64,000 nt of DNA from Rhodoferax sp. (GTDB lineage: Bacteria > Pseudomonadota > Gammaproteobacteria > Burkholderiales > Burkholderiaceae_C), in contig JAGOUM010000006.1 of NCBI GenBank assembly GCA_018061265.1, positions 23,862 to 87,861 of the forward strand, read 5' to 3'. The notes under the pieces are model-generated. The model saw only the letters and a list, made by a program, of their open reading frames with translations, was not told the DNA's origin and did not search any database. Below, piece after piece: positions 1 through 8,196 of the stretch. Every line of letters starts with the position of its first letter. Position 1 is the first letter of the stretch. The position numbers were made by a program, and so were the translations under genes.

Positions 1-1404
1 CGCAGCCTGCACCAGCGCACGGATGCTGGCCGATTCTTCGGGAAAGTAGAACTGCGACAGCATTCGGCCCAGATTCTGGAATAAAGCACCAATAAATGCC
101 TCTTCACCTTCGGTCGAGGTGGCACCCAGCTCCGCAGCGATAGACCCGGCCATCAAGGCCCGCAAAAATTCTTCCTTCAACAACTGGGCATTGGCCTTGT
201 CCTGCATGTGTTCAAGCAGCACCAGACTCAATGCCATATTGCGAATGCCGTTGAACCCGACCAGGGTGACCGCCCTCGACACGGTACCAATGCTGTTACC
301 GCGTGCGTAATGCGCACTGTTGACCAGTCGCAGGAGTTTGTTGGTCAGGGCAACGTCCTTGAGGATTTCGTTGGTGACACTGCTGATGCTCTCTTTCTCC
401 GAGGACGCCATGCTCTGGATGCGCACCACCGACTCCGACAGTGCGGGAAAGTCACTTTTGTTGCGCATCCGACGCAGCAAAAACTCGAGTGTGCTGTTAT
501 TGCCAGTGGATGGCGAATCCCCCACGGGTGCCGCCTGGTTCCTGGCCGACCACTCCAGCAGTGCGTCGAGAAACAGCTGGGCACTGGGAAAGCGCTGTTG
601 TGGCTCGAATGCAGTCGCCCGCAACAATATGGCCCGTATCGGGCCGTCAATCCGCTCTTGCAAATCCTGCGGCAACTGCAAAGGTTGCTGCGCAGCCAAG
701 CGCAAGGCCGTGGTGAGGTCTTTGCCGGTGCGCAAGGGAGTGCCTCGCAGCAGCTCTCCCATCACCAAACCCGCCGCATACACATCCATCAGTGGTGTCA
801 CCGCCTCTCCCCGCACCGCCTCGGGTGCCATGTAGGCAGGACTACCAGCGACATCGGCTTCTTTACCGGCGGCGGTGTTGACACGGGTTGCGATCCCAAA
901 ATCCATCACCTTGGCCCGTCCCTGGCTGTCGATCAGTACGTTGGACGGCTTGAGGTCACGATGAACCACCCCATTGGCATGCGCCATCACCAGCGCGCTC
1001 AAAATGTCTTGCATGACGGCAATCGCCTGTGCTGTCGGCATCGGCCCCTCAGCCACGAGTTGCTGGGCCAAGGTCTGCCCGGCCACATATTCAAAGACGA
1101 GATAGGGAAACTGGTCCTGCAAATCGGCCTCAAAAACCGGCACGATGTTGGGATGCGTCAGTCTGCTGACACTGCGTGCCTCCTGCAACCATTGGTTGAC
1201 CGAACTGGCACTGGACGGCTCTGCGGGCAGCATCAGTTTGATTGCCACCTCACGCTCAAGCCGCGGGTCATAGGCCAGCCAGACCTTTGCCTGGGCACCC
1301 TGCCCCAACACCCGACGAAGTTCAAATCGCCCCAGGGTGTTGGCTTCATTGACTGGACCAGAACCAGCCCGTCTGGGTGTCGAAAACGGTGAAAAATCAA
1401 CCAA
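1..1404 (-). CDS. Serine/threonine protein kinase with C-terminal HDOD domain (partial, 3' end outside window)
   Basis: The visible 468 residues begin with a bacterial Hanks-type kinase domain: glycine loop GQGAQAKV, catalytic Lys56 in EVAIKL, HRDLKPSN with Asp150, and DFG followed by GSPAYMAPE. About 290 residues on, the same frame continues into an HDOD domain (NEILKDVALTNKLLRLVNSA, then GALFQNLGRMLSQF), a catalytically degenerate HD fold usually tied to signalling. The gene runs off the left edge, so its C-terminus is unseen. The start is taken as TTG at 1404 because an in-frame TGA lies at 1417-1419 and no ATG or GTG precedes the glycine loop; a GAG-rich stretch sits about 6 bases upstream. 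It is transcribed divergently from ompR. The substrate is unknown. The kinase-HDOD architecture is clear; the exact start is less so. Confidence 0.88.
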   Translation of the reverse strand, partial: MVDFSPFSTPRRAGSGPVNEANTLGRFELRRVLGQGAQAKVWLAYDPRLEREVAIKLMLPAEPSSASSVNQWLQEARSVSRLTHPNIVPVFEADLQDQFPYLVFEYVAGQTLAQQLVAEGPMPTAQAIAVMQDILSALVMAHANGVVHRDLKPSNVLIDSQGRAKVMDFGIATRVNTAAGKEADVAGSPAYMAPEAVRGEAVTPLMDVYAAGLVMGELLRGTPLRTGKDLTTALRLAAQQPLQLPQDLQERIDGPIRAILLRATAFEPQQRFPSAQLFLDALLEWSARNQAAPVGDSPSTGNNSTLEFLLRRMRNKSDFPALSESVVRIQSMASSEKESISSVTNEILKDVALTNKLLRLVNSAHYARGNSIGTVSRAVTLVGFNGIRNMALSLVLLEHMQDKANAQLLKEEFLRALMAGSIAAELGATSTEGEEAFIGALFQNLGRMLSQFYFPEESASIRALVQAA

Positions 1405-1449
1405 GGTAGTCTCTCGTCATTAAGCAGTTTGTTCAATGTACAACAAAAT

Positions 1450-1530
1450 ATTTGTAACAGCTTGTCAATGACACGCGAAAAGTGGGCGCACAAAGTTGCG
1501 CTGCCGCGCAAAATGCGCGCTGTTACAAAT
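1450..1530. promoter_or_regulatory. Inverted repeat in the kinase/ompR divergent region, possible OmpR-type operator
   Basis: A perfect 10-base inverted repeat, ATTTGTAACA at 1450-1459 and TGTTACAAAT at 1521-1530, lies in the region shared by the divergent kinase gene and ompR. The GTAACA/TGTTAC core resembles half-sites bound by OmpR-family regulators. The right arm ends only 15 bases before the chosen ompR ATG, so binding there could repress ompR itself. A role in autoregulation is inference; the repeat itself is directly visible. Confidence 0.45.
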
Positions 1531-1545
1531 TCAAGTGAAGCAAGT

Positions 1546-2277
1546 ATGGTCGCCACTACAACTCGTGTTGACAGAATTCTGGTCGTTGACGACGACGCAC
1601 GTATTCGTGATTTGCTGCGGCGCTACCTCACCCAACATGATTTTGAAGTGCTGCTGGCCGAGGACGGCCGCGCGATGCTGCGTGTGATGCAACGTGAAAC
1701 CGTTGATCTGATTGTGCTGGATCTGATGATGCCTGGTGAAGATGGCCTGACCGTCTGCCGCAAGTTGCGCAGCGCCAAAGATCTGACACCGGTGATCATG
1801 CTGACCGCCAAGGGTGAGGATATTGACCGCATCGTGGGTCTGGAAGTTGGGGCCGACGACTATCTTGGCAAACCATTCAATCCACGCGAACTTCTGGCGC
1901 GCATCCACGCTGTGTTGCGGCGCCGCCCAGTCGCAGAACCTCCTGCTTCCCCTGCCGGCGACCGGGAAGTTGTCAGCTTTGGGCCCTTCACTTTTGACCT
2001 GAGTGCGCGAACACTGCAAAAGGGTGAGCAGGATCTGGCGTTGACCAGTGGTGAATTTGCCATGCTCAAGGCCCTGGTTCGCCACCCTCGTGTCGCCTTG
2101 TCCCGGGAAAAACTGGCGCAGCTTGCACGGGGTCGGGGATTCGAACCCTTTGATCGCAGCCTGGACGTACAGGTGTCACGCCTGCGCAAGTTGATCGAAG
2201 TGGATGCCACGGCACCGCGTTTTATCCAGACCGTCTGGGGAGTCGGTTACGTGTTTGTTCCAGACGACGCGGTTTGA
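1546..2277 (+). CDS. ompR: OmpR-family response regulator
   Basis: This 243-residue protein has a receiver domain (acidic cluster VVDDD at about 15-17, phospho-acceptor Asp59 in VLDLMMPGEDG, TAKGED and KPFNPRELLARI) and a C-terminal winged helix (FDRSLDVQVSRLRKLIE ... WGVGYVF). The match to E. coli OmpR runs through the whole receiver, including RIVGLEVGADDYLGKPFNPRELLARI. The reading frame is open further upstream, but ATG 1546 puts the receiver core at the usual distance from the N-terminus; ATG 1513 is an alternative. It is followed after 7 bases by its cognate kinase. The pair could equally be named RisA/RisS, as in Bordetella. Confidence 0.93.
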   Translation: MVATTTRVDRILVVDDDARIRDLLRRYLTQHDFEVLLAEDGRAMLRVMQRETVDLIVLDLMMPGEDGLTVCRKLRSAKDLTPVIMLTAKGEDIDRIVGLEVGADDYLGKPFNPRELLARIHAVLRRRPVAEPPASPAGDREVVSFGPFTFDLSARTLQKGEQDLALTSGEFAMLKALVRHPRVALSREKLAQLARGRGFEPFDRSLDVQVSRLRKLIEVDATAPRFIQTVWGVGYVFVPDDAV

Positions 2278-2284
2278 GCCCACG

Positions 2285-3619
2285 ATGGCAGGTCTGAGCC
2301 TATTCTGGCGCACGTTTTTTTTGCTGACCTTGTTGCTTCTTGCCTGCGTCCTGGCATGGACGCAGACCTTGCGCAAAATGGAGTTTGAGCCTCGTGCCAT
2401 TCAAACTGCCCGACAGATCGCTTCGGTTGTCAACTTGAGCCGCACCGCGGTCATCCACAGTGACGCGATTGCACGCGTTTCACTGTTCAAGACCATGAAA
2501 GATCAGGAGGGGGTCACCATCAGGCTGCGTGAACCCAAGGATATTTTTGTTGCTTTGCCAGATGATGCGTTGAATCGGCGGATCACGGAGGAGCTCCGGC
2601 AACGCTTGGGGTCAGACACTGTGGTGGCACGCAGTGTCAACCAGATCGATGGGCTGTGGATCGGGTTTGGCATTGACCGGGATCGCTATTGGCTGCAAAC
2701 CGATCGCGAGCGCTTTGATCCGGCAACAGGTCGCACCTGGCTGATCTGGCTGGCGACTGCGATGGTCTTGTCGCTGGCCGGCGCTGCGGGCATGGCTGGC
2801 CTGATCAACCGTCCGCTCAAGGACCTGAGCATTGCCACCGGACGAGTCCGGGCTGGCGACTTTGAGGCAAGCCGACTGGATGAAAGTGTCGTCACAAGCG
2901 AAATCCGGGCCGTCAATGTAGGCTTCAATCGCATGACGCAAAAACTCGCCAAAGTGGAAGAAGACCGCGCGGTCATGCTGGCGGGCATTTCACATGATTT
3001 GCGCACGCCCCTGGCGCGCTTGCGGCTGGAAGCCGAGTTGAGTGTTGAAGATGCACAGGCGCGTGAGCACATGGCCAATGACATCGCTCAGATCGACGCC
3101 ATCATTGGCAAGTTCCTTGACTATGCCAAGCCTGGTAGCGGCACTCAGCAGCCGGTCTCGCTCAACGATCTGATTGACCAGGCGCTGGCACCCATGCAAA
3201 AGCGGCACGATATGCAATGCCGGGTGGCCTTGCAATCGCAACTGCTGGTGTTGGCGGACCCGGTGGAACTGTCGCGCGTGATCAGCAACCTGCTGGAAAA
3301 CGCGGTCCGTTACGGCAAGTCGGCCGACACCGGCCAGGTCAAAGTGGACATCTCTGCCAGGTCATACAACAAGCAGATTCATTTGCGCCTGCGTGATCAC
3401 GGCCCAGGTGTACCGGCCGAGCAGATCAAACAGCTCACCACGCCGTTTTTCCGGGGGGAAAGTGGGCGCACTGCCAACAACAGTACGGGACTGGGGCTGG
3501 CAATTGTTGAGCAGACCGTGGCCCGGCTGGGCGGCAGTCTCGAGTTGAGCAACGCTACAGGCGGCGGTTTGTGTGCCAGTCTCAGGCTGCCGCAGGCCAT
3601 GCCCAGCAGCGCCACCTGA
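2285..3619 (+). CDS. envZ: EnvZ-type sensor histidine kinase
   Basis: At 444 residues it is close to EnvZ length. It has an N-terminal membrane helix (about residues 5-24), a periplasmic region of roughly 130 residues, a second membrane helix (ATAMVLSLAGAAGMAGLI), a HAMP linker, and a dimerisation box GISHDLRTPLARL with phospho-accepting His237. The ATPase domain shows the N box (NLLENAVRYG), G1 (RDHGPGVP) and G2 (STGLGLAIV). The start at ATG 2285 lies 7 bases after the ompR stop, which implies co-transcription; a longer frame overlapping ompR is possible but would add residues before the membrane helix. The expected role is phosphorylation of the adjacent OmpR in response to an envelope signal. 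Confidence 0.92.
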   Translation: MAGLSLFWRTFFLLTLLLLACVLAWTQTLRKMEFEPRAIQTARQIASVVNLSRTAVIHSDAIARVSLFKTMKDQEGVTIRLREPKDIFVALPDDALNRRITEELRQRLGSDTVVARSVNQIDGLWIGFGIDRDRYWLQTDRERFDPATGRTWLIWLATAMVLSLAGAAGMAGLINRPLKDLSIATGRVRAGDFEASRLDESVVTSEIRAVNVGFNRMTQKLAKVEEDRAVMLAGISHDLRTPLARLRLEAELSVEDAQAREHMANDIAQIDAIIGKFLDYAKPGSGTQQPVSLNDLIDQALAPMQKRHDMQCRVALQSQLLVLADPVELSRVISNLLENAVRYGKSADTGQVKVDISARSYNKQIHLRLRDHGPGVPAEQIKQLTTPFFRGESGRTANNSTGLGLAIVEQTVARLGGSLELSNATGGGLCASLRLPQAMPSSAT

Positions 3620-3641
3620 GCATTTTCGATCAGTGGCCGAG

Positions 3642-6122
3642 TCAGTTTCCCGACTTGAACGGTTTGCGTGGTGATGGGCTGACGCCTTTTGCCGAGCCGG
3701 TCCCCCTGGGCGGAAGACCAGTGTGCTGCGTCAGGATACGGCCAGGCTTCACTGTCGCTGCGGTCATGCGATCTGCTCCTTTGGAATGCTGCCCCGGCGG
3801 AGTCACCACAGACGTGGAATTTTTCTTGCGTGGGCTTTGGTAGCCCAAATCTGCCTGAGGCTGCCAAGTGGGCACCAGATGGTGTTTGCCATTGCCGATC
3901 AGGTCAGCACGGCCCATCGCCTTGAGCGCTTCACGTAGAAGTGGCCAGTTGTTGGCATCGTGGTAGCGCAAAAAAGCCTTGTGAAGCCGACGGCGCCTGT
4001 CACCCCGCACCACGTCCACCGTGTCATCCTCGCTCAGGACTTCACGCCTCACTCCGCGCAACGGATTTCTGCCGGTGTGGTACATCGCCGTCGCGGTGGC
4101 CATGGGGCTGGGGTAAAAGGTCTGCACCTGGTCGGCCCGAAAACCGTTTTTCTTTAGCCAGATCGCCAGTTGCATCATGTCTTCATCGGTGGTGCCTGGG
4201 TGGGCCGCAATGAAGTAAGGAATCAGGAACTGTTTTTTGCCGGCCTCTGCGCTGAACCGGTCAAACAGCGCCTTGAATTTGTCATAGGTACCGATACCGG
4301 GCTTCATCATTTTTGACAGCGGCCCGGTTTCCGTGTGCTCAGGGGCGATCTTCAGGTAGCCTCCGACATGGTGTTGCACCAGCTCCTTGACGTACTCCGG
4401 GCTTTGCACCGCCAAGTCATAACGCACACCCGAGCCGATCAGGATCTTTTTGATGCCTTTGAGTGCCCGGCCACGGCGGTAAATCTGGACCAAGGGATCG
4501 TGATCGGTGCCCAGGTTCTGACAGATACCGGGGTAGACACAGCTTGGTTTACGACAGGCCGCCTCGATCTCAGGGCTTTTACAACCCAGACGGTACATGT
4601 TGGCGGTTGGCCCGCCCAGGTCGGAAATACTGCCGGTGAACCCCTTGACCTTGTCGCGGATGTCTTCGATCTCCTTGATGATTGAGTCTTCAGAGCGGCT
4701 CTGGATGATGCGGCCTTCGTGTTCGGTGATTGAACAAAACGTGCAGCCACCAAAACATCCACGCATGATGTTGACCGAGAAACGAATCATCTCCCAGGCC
4801 GGTATCTTGGTGGAGGCATCAAAGCGGCCATGTTCGTCGGCGTAAGCGGGATGCGGCGCGCGTGCATACGGCAAGCCAAAAACCAGATCCATCTCGGCGG
4901 TGGTGAGAGGAATCGGCGGCGGATTGATCCACACATCGCGCGCCGTCACACCCTCACCATGCGCCTGCACCAAGGCGCGAGCGTTACCGGGGTTGGTTTC
5001 AAGGTGCAACACACGGCTGGCATGGGCATACAGCACCGGATCAGCCTTGACTTGTTCGTAACTCGGCAAACGAATGACCGAGCGCTCGCGTGGTGGTACC
5101 CGCAGTTTGCCGCCCAGTCTGGCAGCGGCTGCGTTGGGCACAAAGACCAGTGGCTGCACGGCAGACGCGGCGCGCAAAGGCAAATCGGACTCGAGCCCAA
5201 GTTTTAAGGAATTTATGCCTCCAGCGCTTACCCTCAAAGCGCTAATAGCTACATTATCAGAAGCATTCTCGGCGACCACACCAGCATCAATGACACAGGC
5301 ACCGCCCTGCCCGGAAGCCTGTTCGGCGCTTGTCTGATACGGGTTGACGTGTGACTCGATGCGGCCCGGCTGATCGACACTGGTGGAATCAATCTCAAAC
5401 CAGCCCTTGCCTGATGCATCATCGGGGCGACGCACAAAAGCGGTACCGCGCACGTCGGTGATGGTCTCAATGGGTTCTCGGCGGCTCAGCCGGTGTGCAA
5501 TTTCAACAATCGCACGCTCGGCGTTTCCGTAAAGCAGCACATCGCATTTGGCGTCAACCACCACCGAGCGGCGCACCTTGTCGCTCCAGTAATCATAGTG
5601 GGCAATCCGGCGCAGGCTGCCCTCAATTCCCCCGAGCACAATCGGTACATCCTTGAACGCTTCGCGGCAGCGCTGACTGTACACAATGGCCGCACGGTCC
5701 GGCCGTTTGCCCCCCACATCCCCCGGTGTGTAGGCGTCATCGGTGCGAATTTTGCGGTCCGCTGTGTAGCGGTTGATCATGCTGTCCATGTTGCCAGCCG
5801 TCACGCCCCAAAACAAGTTGGGTTTGCCCAGCACTTTGAACGGCTCGGCGCTTTGCCAGTCAGGTTGGGCGATGATGCCCACCCGAAATCCCTGTGCTTC
5901 CAGCATTCTGCCAATCACCGCCATGCCAAAACTGGGGTGATCCACATAGGCGTCGCCAGTGACAATGATGATGTCGCAACTGTCCCAGCCCAGGGTCTCC
6001 ATCTCGACGCGGCTCATCGGCAAAAACGGTGCTGTGCCAAAACGCGCAGCCCAGAATTTGCGGTAACTGTTCAGGGGTTTGGCCTCGCGCGGAAAAAATG
6101 ACACGTCAACAGGTGCGTTCAT
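3642..6122 (-). CDS. ygiQ: YgiQ-family radical SAM protein
   Basis: This 826-residue protein begins with the YgiQ N-terminal domain ([21 protein letters not shown]) and carries a radical SAM core with the cluster-binding motif C456-x3-C460-x2-C463 in [10 protein letters not shown]. Downstream come [22 protein letters not shown] and [10 protein letters not shown], typical of the UPF0313 family. The biochemical function is unknown. It is longer than I expect for E. coli YgiQ; part of the excess is a low-complexity stretch at about residues 265-310, and the C-terminal tail is basic and Ser/Pro-rich. That internal stretch includes translated dispersed repeat DNA (see 5210-5255). It is convergent with envZ, the two stop codons lying 22 bases apart. 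Confidence 0.93.
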   Translation of the reverse strand: MNAPVDVSFFPREAKPLNSYRKFWAARFGTAPFLPMSRVEMETLGWDSCDIIIVTGDAYVDHPSFGMAVIGRMLEAQGFRVGIIAQPDWQSAEPFKVLGKPNLFWGVTAGNMDSMINRYTADRKIRTDDAYTPGDVGGKRPDRAAIVYSQRCREAFKDVPIVLGGIEGSLRRIAHYDYWSDKVRRSVVVDAKCDVLLYGNAERAIVEIAHRLSRREPIETITDVRGTAFVRRPDDASGKGWFEIDSTSVDQPGRIESHVNPYQTSAEQASGQGGACVIDAGVVAENASDNVAISALRVSAGGINSLKLGLESDLPLRAASAVQPLVFVPNAAAARLGGKLRVPPRERSVIRLPSYEQVKADPVLYAHASRVLHLETNPGNARALVQAHGEGVTARDVWINPPPIPLTTAEMDLVFGLPYARAPHPAYADEHGRFDASTKIPAWEMIRFSVNIMRGCFGGCTFCSITEHEGRIIQSRSEDSIIKEIEDIRDKVKGFTGSISDLGGPTANMYRLGCKSPEIEAACRKPSCVYPGICQNLGTDHDPLVQIYRRGRALKGIKKILIGSGVRYDLAVQSPEYVKELVQHHVGGYLKIAPEHTETGPLSKMMKPGIGTYDKFKALFDRFSAEAGKKQFLIPYFIAAHPGTTDEDMMQLAIWLKKNGFRADQVQTFYPSPMATATAMYHTGRNPLRGVRREVLSEDDTVDVVRGDRRRRLHKAFLRYHDANNWPLLREALKAMGRADLIGNGKHHLVPTWQPQADLGYQSPRKKNSTSVVTPPGQHSKGADRMTAATVKPGRILTQHTGLPPRGTGSAKGVSPSPRKPFKSGN
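5210..5255 (-). repeat. Dispersed hairpin repeat inserted in frame within ygiQ
   Basis: Read on the minus strand, this segment holds TAGCTATTAGCGCTT, a short loop, AAGCGCT, then GGAGGCATAAAT. The arms AGCGCTT (5223-5229) and AAGCGCT (5237-5243) pair. The flanks TAGCT and GGCATAAAT are shared with the intergenic copy at 60007-60048. It is translated in the ygiQ frame as part of a stretch reading [15 protein letters not shown], between two conserved parts of the protein. Confidence 0.7.
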
Positions 6123-6234
6123 GCAGAACTTTGAGATGAAAAGGGCTTGAGTTTAAAGTTCCGCTGCATTCGCGTTGATCTTGTAGGGTTGGCCGTTAAC
6201 ATCCTCCCCCCAAGGTTCAAGATAAAAACGCCCA

Positions 6235-6603
6235 ATGTCTGAAGATGTCGCTCACACCAGCAATTTAATTTGGCGATTTGGCTTTTGGACTTTGATGGCG
6301 GTCACACTGTACTTGTCCTTGGTACCAGTCCAGCAGTTGCCACAAGCCTTGAATTTTTGGGACAAGGCGCAGCACACATTGGGCTTTGCAGCACTGGCCA
6401 TAGGCGGCCTGCTGGCTTACCCGTCACACGCCAGGCGTGTTGCCCTCGGATTGACGCTGCTCGGCATCGGCATTGAACTGGCCCAGGCGCTCAGTGGCTG
6501 GCGCCACGGTGACTGGCTGGACTGGCTGGCCGACTGTGTCGGCGTGGCGCTGGGCGTGCTTGTTATTCAACTGTGGTGGTCAAAACTCAGGCAAACTGAT
6601 TAA
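6235..6603 (+). CDS. VanZ-like membrane protein
   Basis: A 122-residue protein with about four hydrophobic segments. It carries the VanZ-family pattern: DKAQHTLGFAALA after the first helix, and GIELAQALSGWRHGDWLDWLADCVGVALG near the end. VanZ-like proteins are widespread in Gram-negatives with no proven role; a link to resistance should not be assumed. ATG 6235 precedes the first helix directly, and no clear ribosome binding site is visible. It stands alone on the plus strand between ygiQ (divergent) and the minus-strand group at 6587-8096, whose last gene overlaps its 3' end by 17 bases. Confidence 0.82.
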   Translation: MSEDVAHTSNLIWRFGFWTLMAVTLYLSLVPVQQLPQALNFWDKAQHTLGFAALAIGGLLAYPSHARRVALGLTLLGIGIELAQALSGWRHGDWLDWLADCVGVALGVLVIQLWWSKLRQTD

Positions 6604-6787
6604 CCTGAGTTCCCAGCGTGCCTTGTGTTGCCAAGGGTGGCTGCGGCAGCGCCTGTATCAGCGACGCCGCCGAACTGGCCTGGATGTCCAGCGCTTTCTT
6701 AAGCACCAGAATATTCAATGCATCTTGCGACGGCCCCTGGCTGGTGGCAGCGGCGACTTGAACAGCAGGGGTATTCACAATGTTCAT
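6587..6787 (-). CDS. YjfB-like putative motility protein
   Basis: A 66-residue protein whose centre, ALNILVLKKALDIQASSAASLIQALPQ, fits the YjfB motility family (small proteins with a conserved LKKA-D-Q core and a following hydrophobic helix). The family name comes from its association with motility regulons in Bacillus; the molecular role is unknown. Its ATG overlaps the TGA of the upstream oxidoreductase as ATGA, so translation is probably coupled. The 3' end overlaps the convergent vanZ-like gene by 17 bases. No flagellar gene lies in the window. Confidence 0.65.
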   Translation of the reverse strand: MNIVNTPAVQVAAATSQGPSQDALNILVLKKALDIQASSAASLIQALPQPPLATQGTLGTQVNQFA

Positions 6788-7929
6788 ACGCTGATTCCTG
6801 TCATTCTGGGTGTTACGCCTTTATCGGCAGCCTGGTCACCAAGCTGAGTATTTTGTAGCCCACAGACGACTGCGTCGCCCAATTGAGCCCTCTCCTGCCC
6901 CATCGTCAGCATCTGCATGACTTGCAGCACCTGATCAGGCGTGACCATCAGTTCGGCCCGGCCACATAAATGGTCACGCAAATTGGCATAGTAATCCAGG
7001 TAGTTGCCGGGTGGATTGGGTGCCGCCTGACGAATACAAACCGGCTCGTTGACGCCAGGTATGGCTGACCAGTAAACGAGTTGCCCGGGTGAGGGATCAA
7101 CACCCCAGTCTTTCATGTCGTCAAGCTGCGGTCTCAGGCCGGCTTTGAGAGCGTCTTCCTGAGAATCCAGTCCAAACTTGATAAAACTGCCCTTTGTTCC
7201 ATGAACTACCCATCGCGGCCCGGTTTCGGCCACCAGGGTGCTGGCATGCAGAATCACCCGGCGCGCACCATCAGCGTGCTGGTAGCGCAATACCGCATGA
7301 AACCAGTCATTGACCAATGCTCCATCACGCACCACAGCCAGGTCAAGGCTGAACGCGTCTGGCACACCCCAAAGCTGCAACGCCTGATCGACCAGATGCG
7401 CGCCCAGATCCACCCAAAGGCCAGCACCTGGCTGGTCCTGCTCGCGCCAGCGCTGGGGTACCACTGGGCGATAGCGGTCAAAGTGGGCATTAACCTCCAC
7501 CACCCGACCCAATACGCGACTGTCCAATACCTGCTGCAACGCCAGAAAATCACTGTCCAGACGCCGGTTCTGAAACACCGTCAGTACCCTGCCCTGCTGG
7601 CGGGCCACCTGCAGCAGGTGTTCGGTTTGTGCCAGAGTCACTGTACAAGGCTTGTCGACCACCACATGTTTGCCCGCCAGCAAGGCAGCCAAAGCCAGTG
7701 GGTAATGGCTTTCATTGGGTGTGGCGATGACCACCAGATCAACATCGGGATGATTCAAGGTCTCGTGGGGTGTGGCCAGCACTTGCACTTGCGGCCAATC
7801 GGCAAGCACGTCAGACATTCGACTGGAGCACACCACAGCCAGTGTCAGGCCAGGCACGCCTGCGATCAAAGGCGCATGAAAAATCCGGGCGGCTGCACCA
7901 TAACCGATCAACGCCACATTCACAGTCAT
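6784..7929 (-). CDS. Gfo/Idh/MocA-family oxidoreductase
   Basis: A 381-residue protein with an N-terminal Rossmann fold (VALIGYGAAARIFHAPLI) that binds NAD(P), the family motif VVDKPCTVTLAQTEHLL (EKP-type Lys), and a C-terminal substrate domain with WVDLGAHLVDQALQLWG, where the Asp and His match the usual catalytic region. The layout resembles E. coli YdgJ-type sugar or inositol dehydrogenases, but the substrate cannot be read from sequence. ATG 7929 overlaps the stop of the upstream 56-residue membrane protein, and its own stop overlaps the yjfB-like gene, so the three form a tightly coupled unit. Confidence 0.9.
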   Translation of the reverse strand: MTVNVALIGYGAAARIFHAPLIAGVPGLTLAVVCSSRMSDVLADWPQVQVLATPHETLNHPDVDLVVIATPNESHYPLALAALLAGKHVVVDKPCTVTLAQTEHLLQVARQQGRVLTVFQNRRLDSDFLALQQVLDSRVLGRVVEVNAHFDRYRPVVPQRWREQDQPGAGLWVDLGAHLVDQALQLWGVPDAFSLDLAVVRDGALVNDWFHAVLRYQHADGARRVILHASTLVAETGPRWVVHGTKGSFIKFGLDSQEDALKAGLRPQLDDMKDWGVDPSPGQLVYWSAIPGVNEPVCIRQAAPNPPGNYLDYYANLRDHLCGRAELMVTPDQVLQVMQMLTMGQERAQLGDAVVCGLQNTQLGDQAADKGVTPRMTGISV

Positions 7930-8096
7930 TTTTTTCTCCGGGCACGCCAGATCAAGACACCAAGTGCGACCCCAAGCAGCGTCAAAAACGCCATACTGCT
8001 GGACGACAATCCGTCGAACGCCTGCAGCAGTTCATTCACACTGAAGACACTCAGTACCAGACTGGCGACGATCACAAGCAAAAAAACATACAACAT
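7926..8096 (-). CDS. Small two-helix membrane protein, hypothetical
   Basis: A 56-codon frame starts at ATG 8096 (MLYVFLLVIVASLVLSVFSV), passes a polar segment (NELLQAFDGLSSSS), enters a second hydrophobic helix (MAFLTLLGVALGVLIW) and ends RARRKK. Its TGA overlaps the ATG of the downstream oxidoreductase (ATGA), typical of translational coupling. The basic end suggests a cytoplasmic C-terminus. I do not recognise a family. Two clean helices, an even frame and the overlap support a real gene; conservation is untested. Confidence 0.6.
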   Translation of the reverse strand: MLYVFLLVIVASLVLSVFSVNELLQAFDGLSSSSMAFLTLLGVALGVLIWRARRKK

Positions 8097-8196
8097 AAGT
8101 CATGCGTCCGAGGAACCTGTCTAACAATTTGCCAGATCATCCCCGAAAATGAGGCTCTGGCAACGCATCGAAGCGCCAAAAAAGAATCAAGTCACC

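Noticed and set aside
208-1392. A 394-codon open frame on the plus strand across the kinase gene
   Set aside because: It lies antisense to a frame with complete kinase and HDOD motifs, has no recognisable domain, and is a by-product of the G+C-rich codon pattern.
2125-2146. Sequence GGGATTCGAACCC that looks like the T-arm of a minus-strand tRNA
   Set aside because: It sits inside the winged-helix part of ompR, and the flanks do not fold into acceptor, D or anticodon arms.
5493-6101. A 202-codon plus-strand frame opposite ygiQ
   Set aside because: Antisense to conserved ygiQ sequence, no domain, no ribosome binding site.
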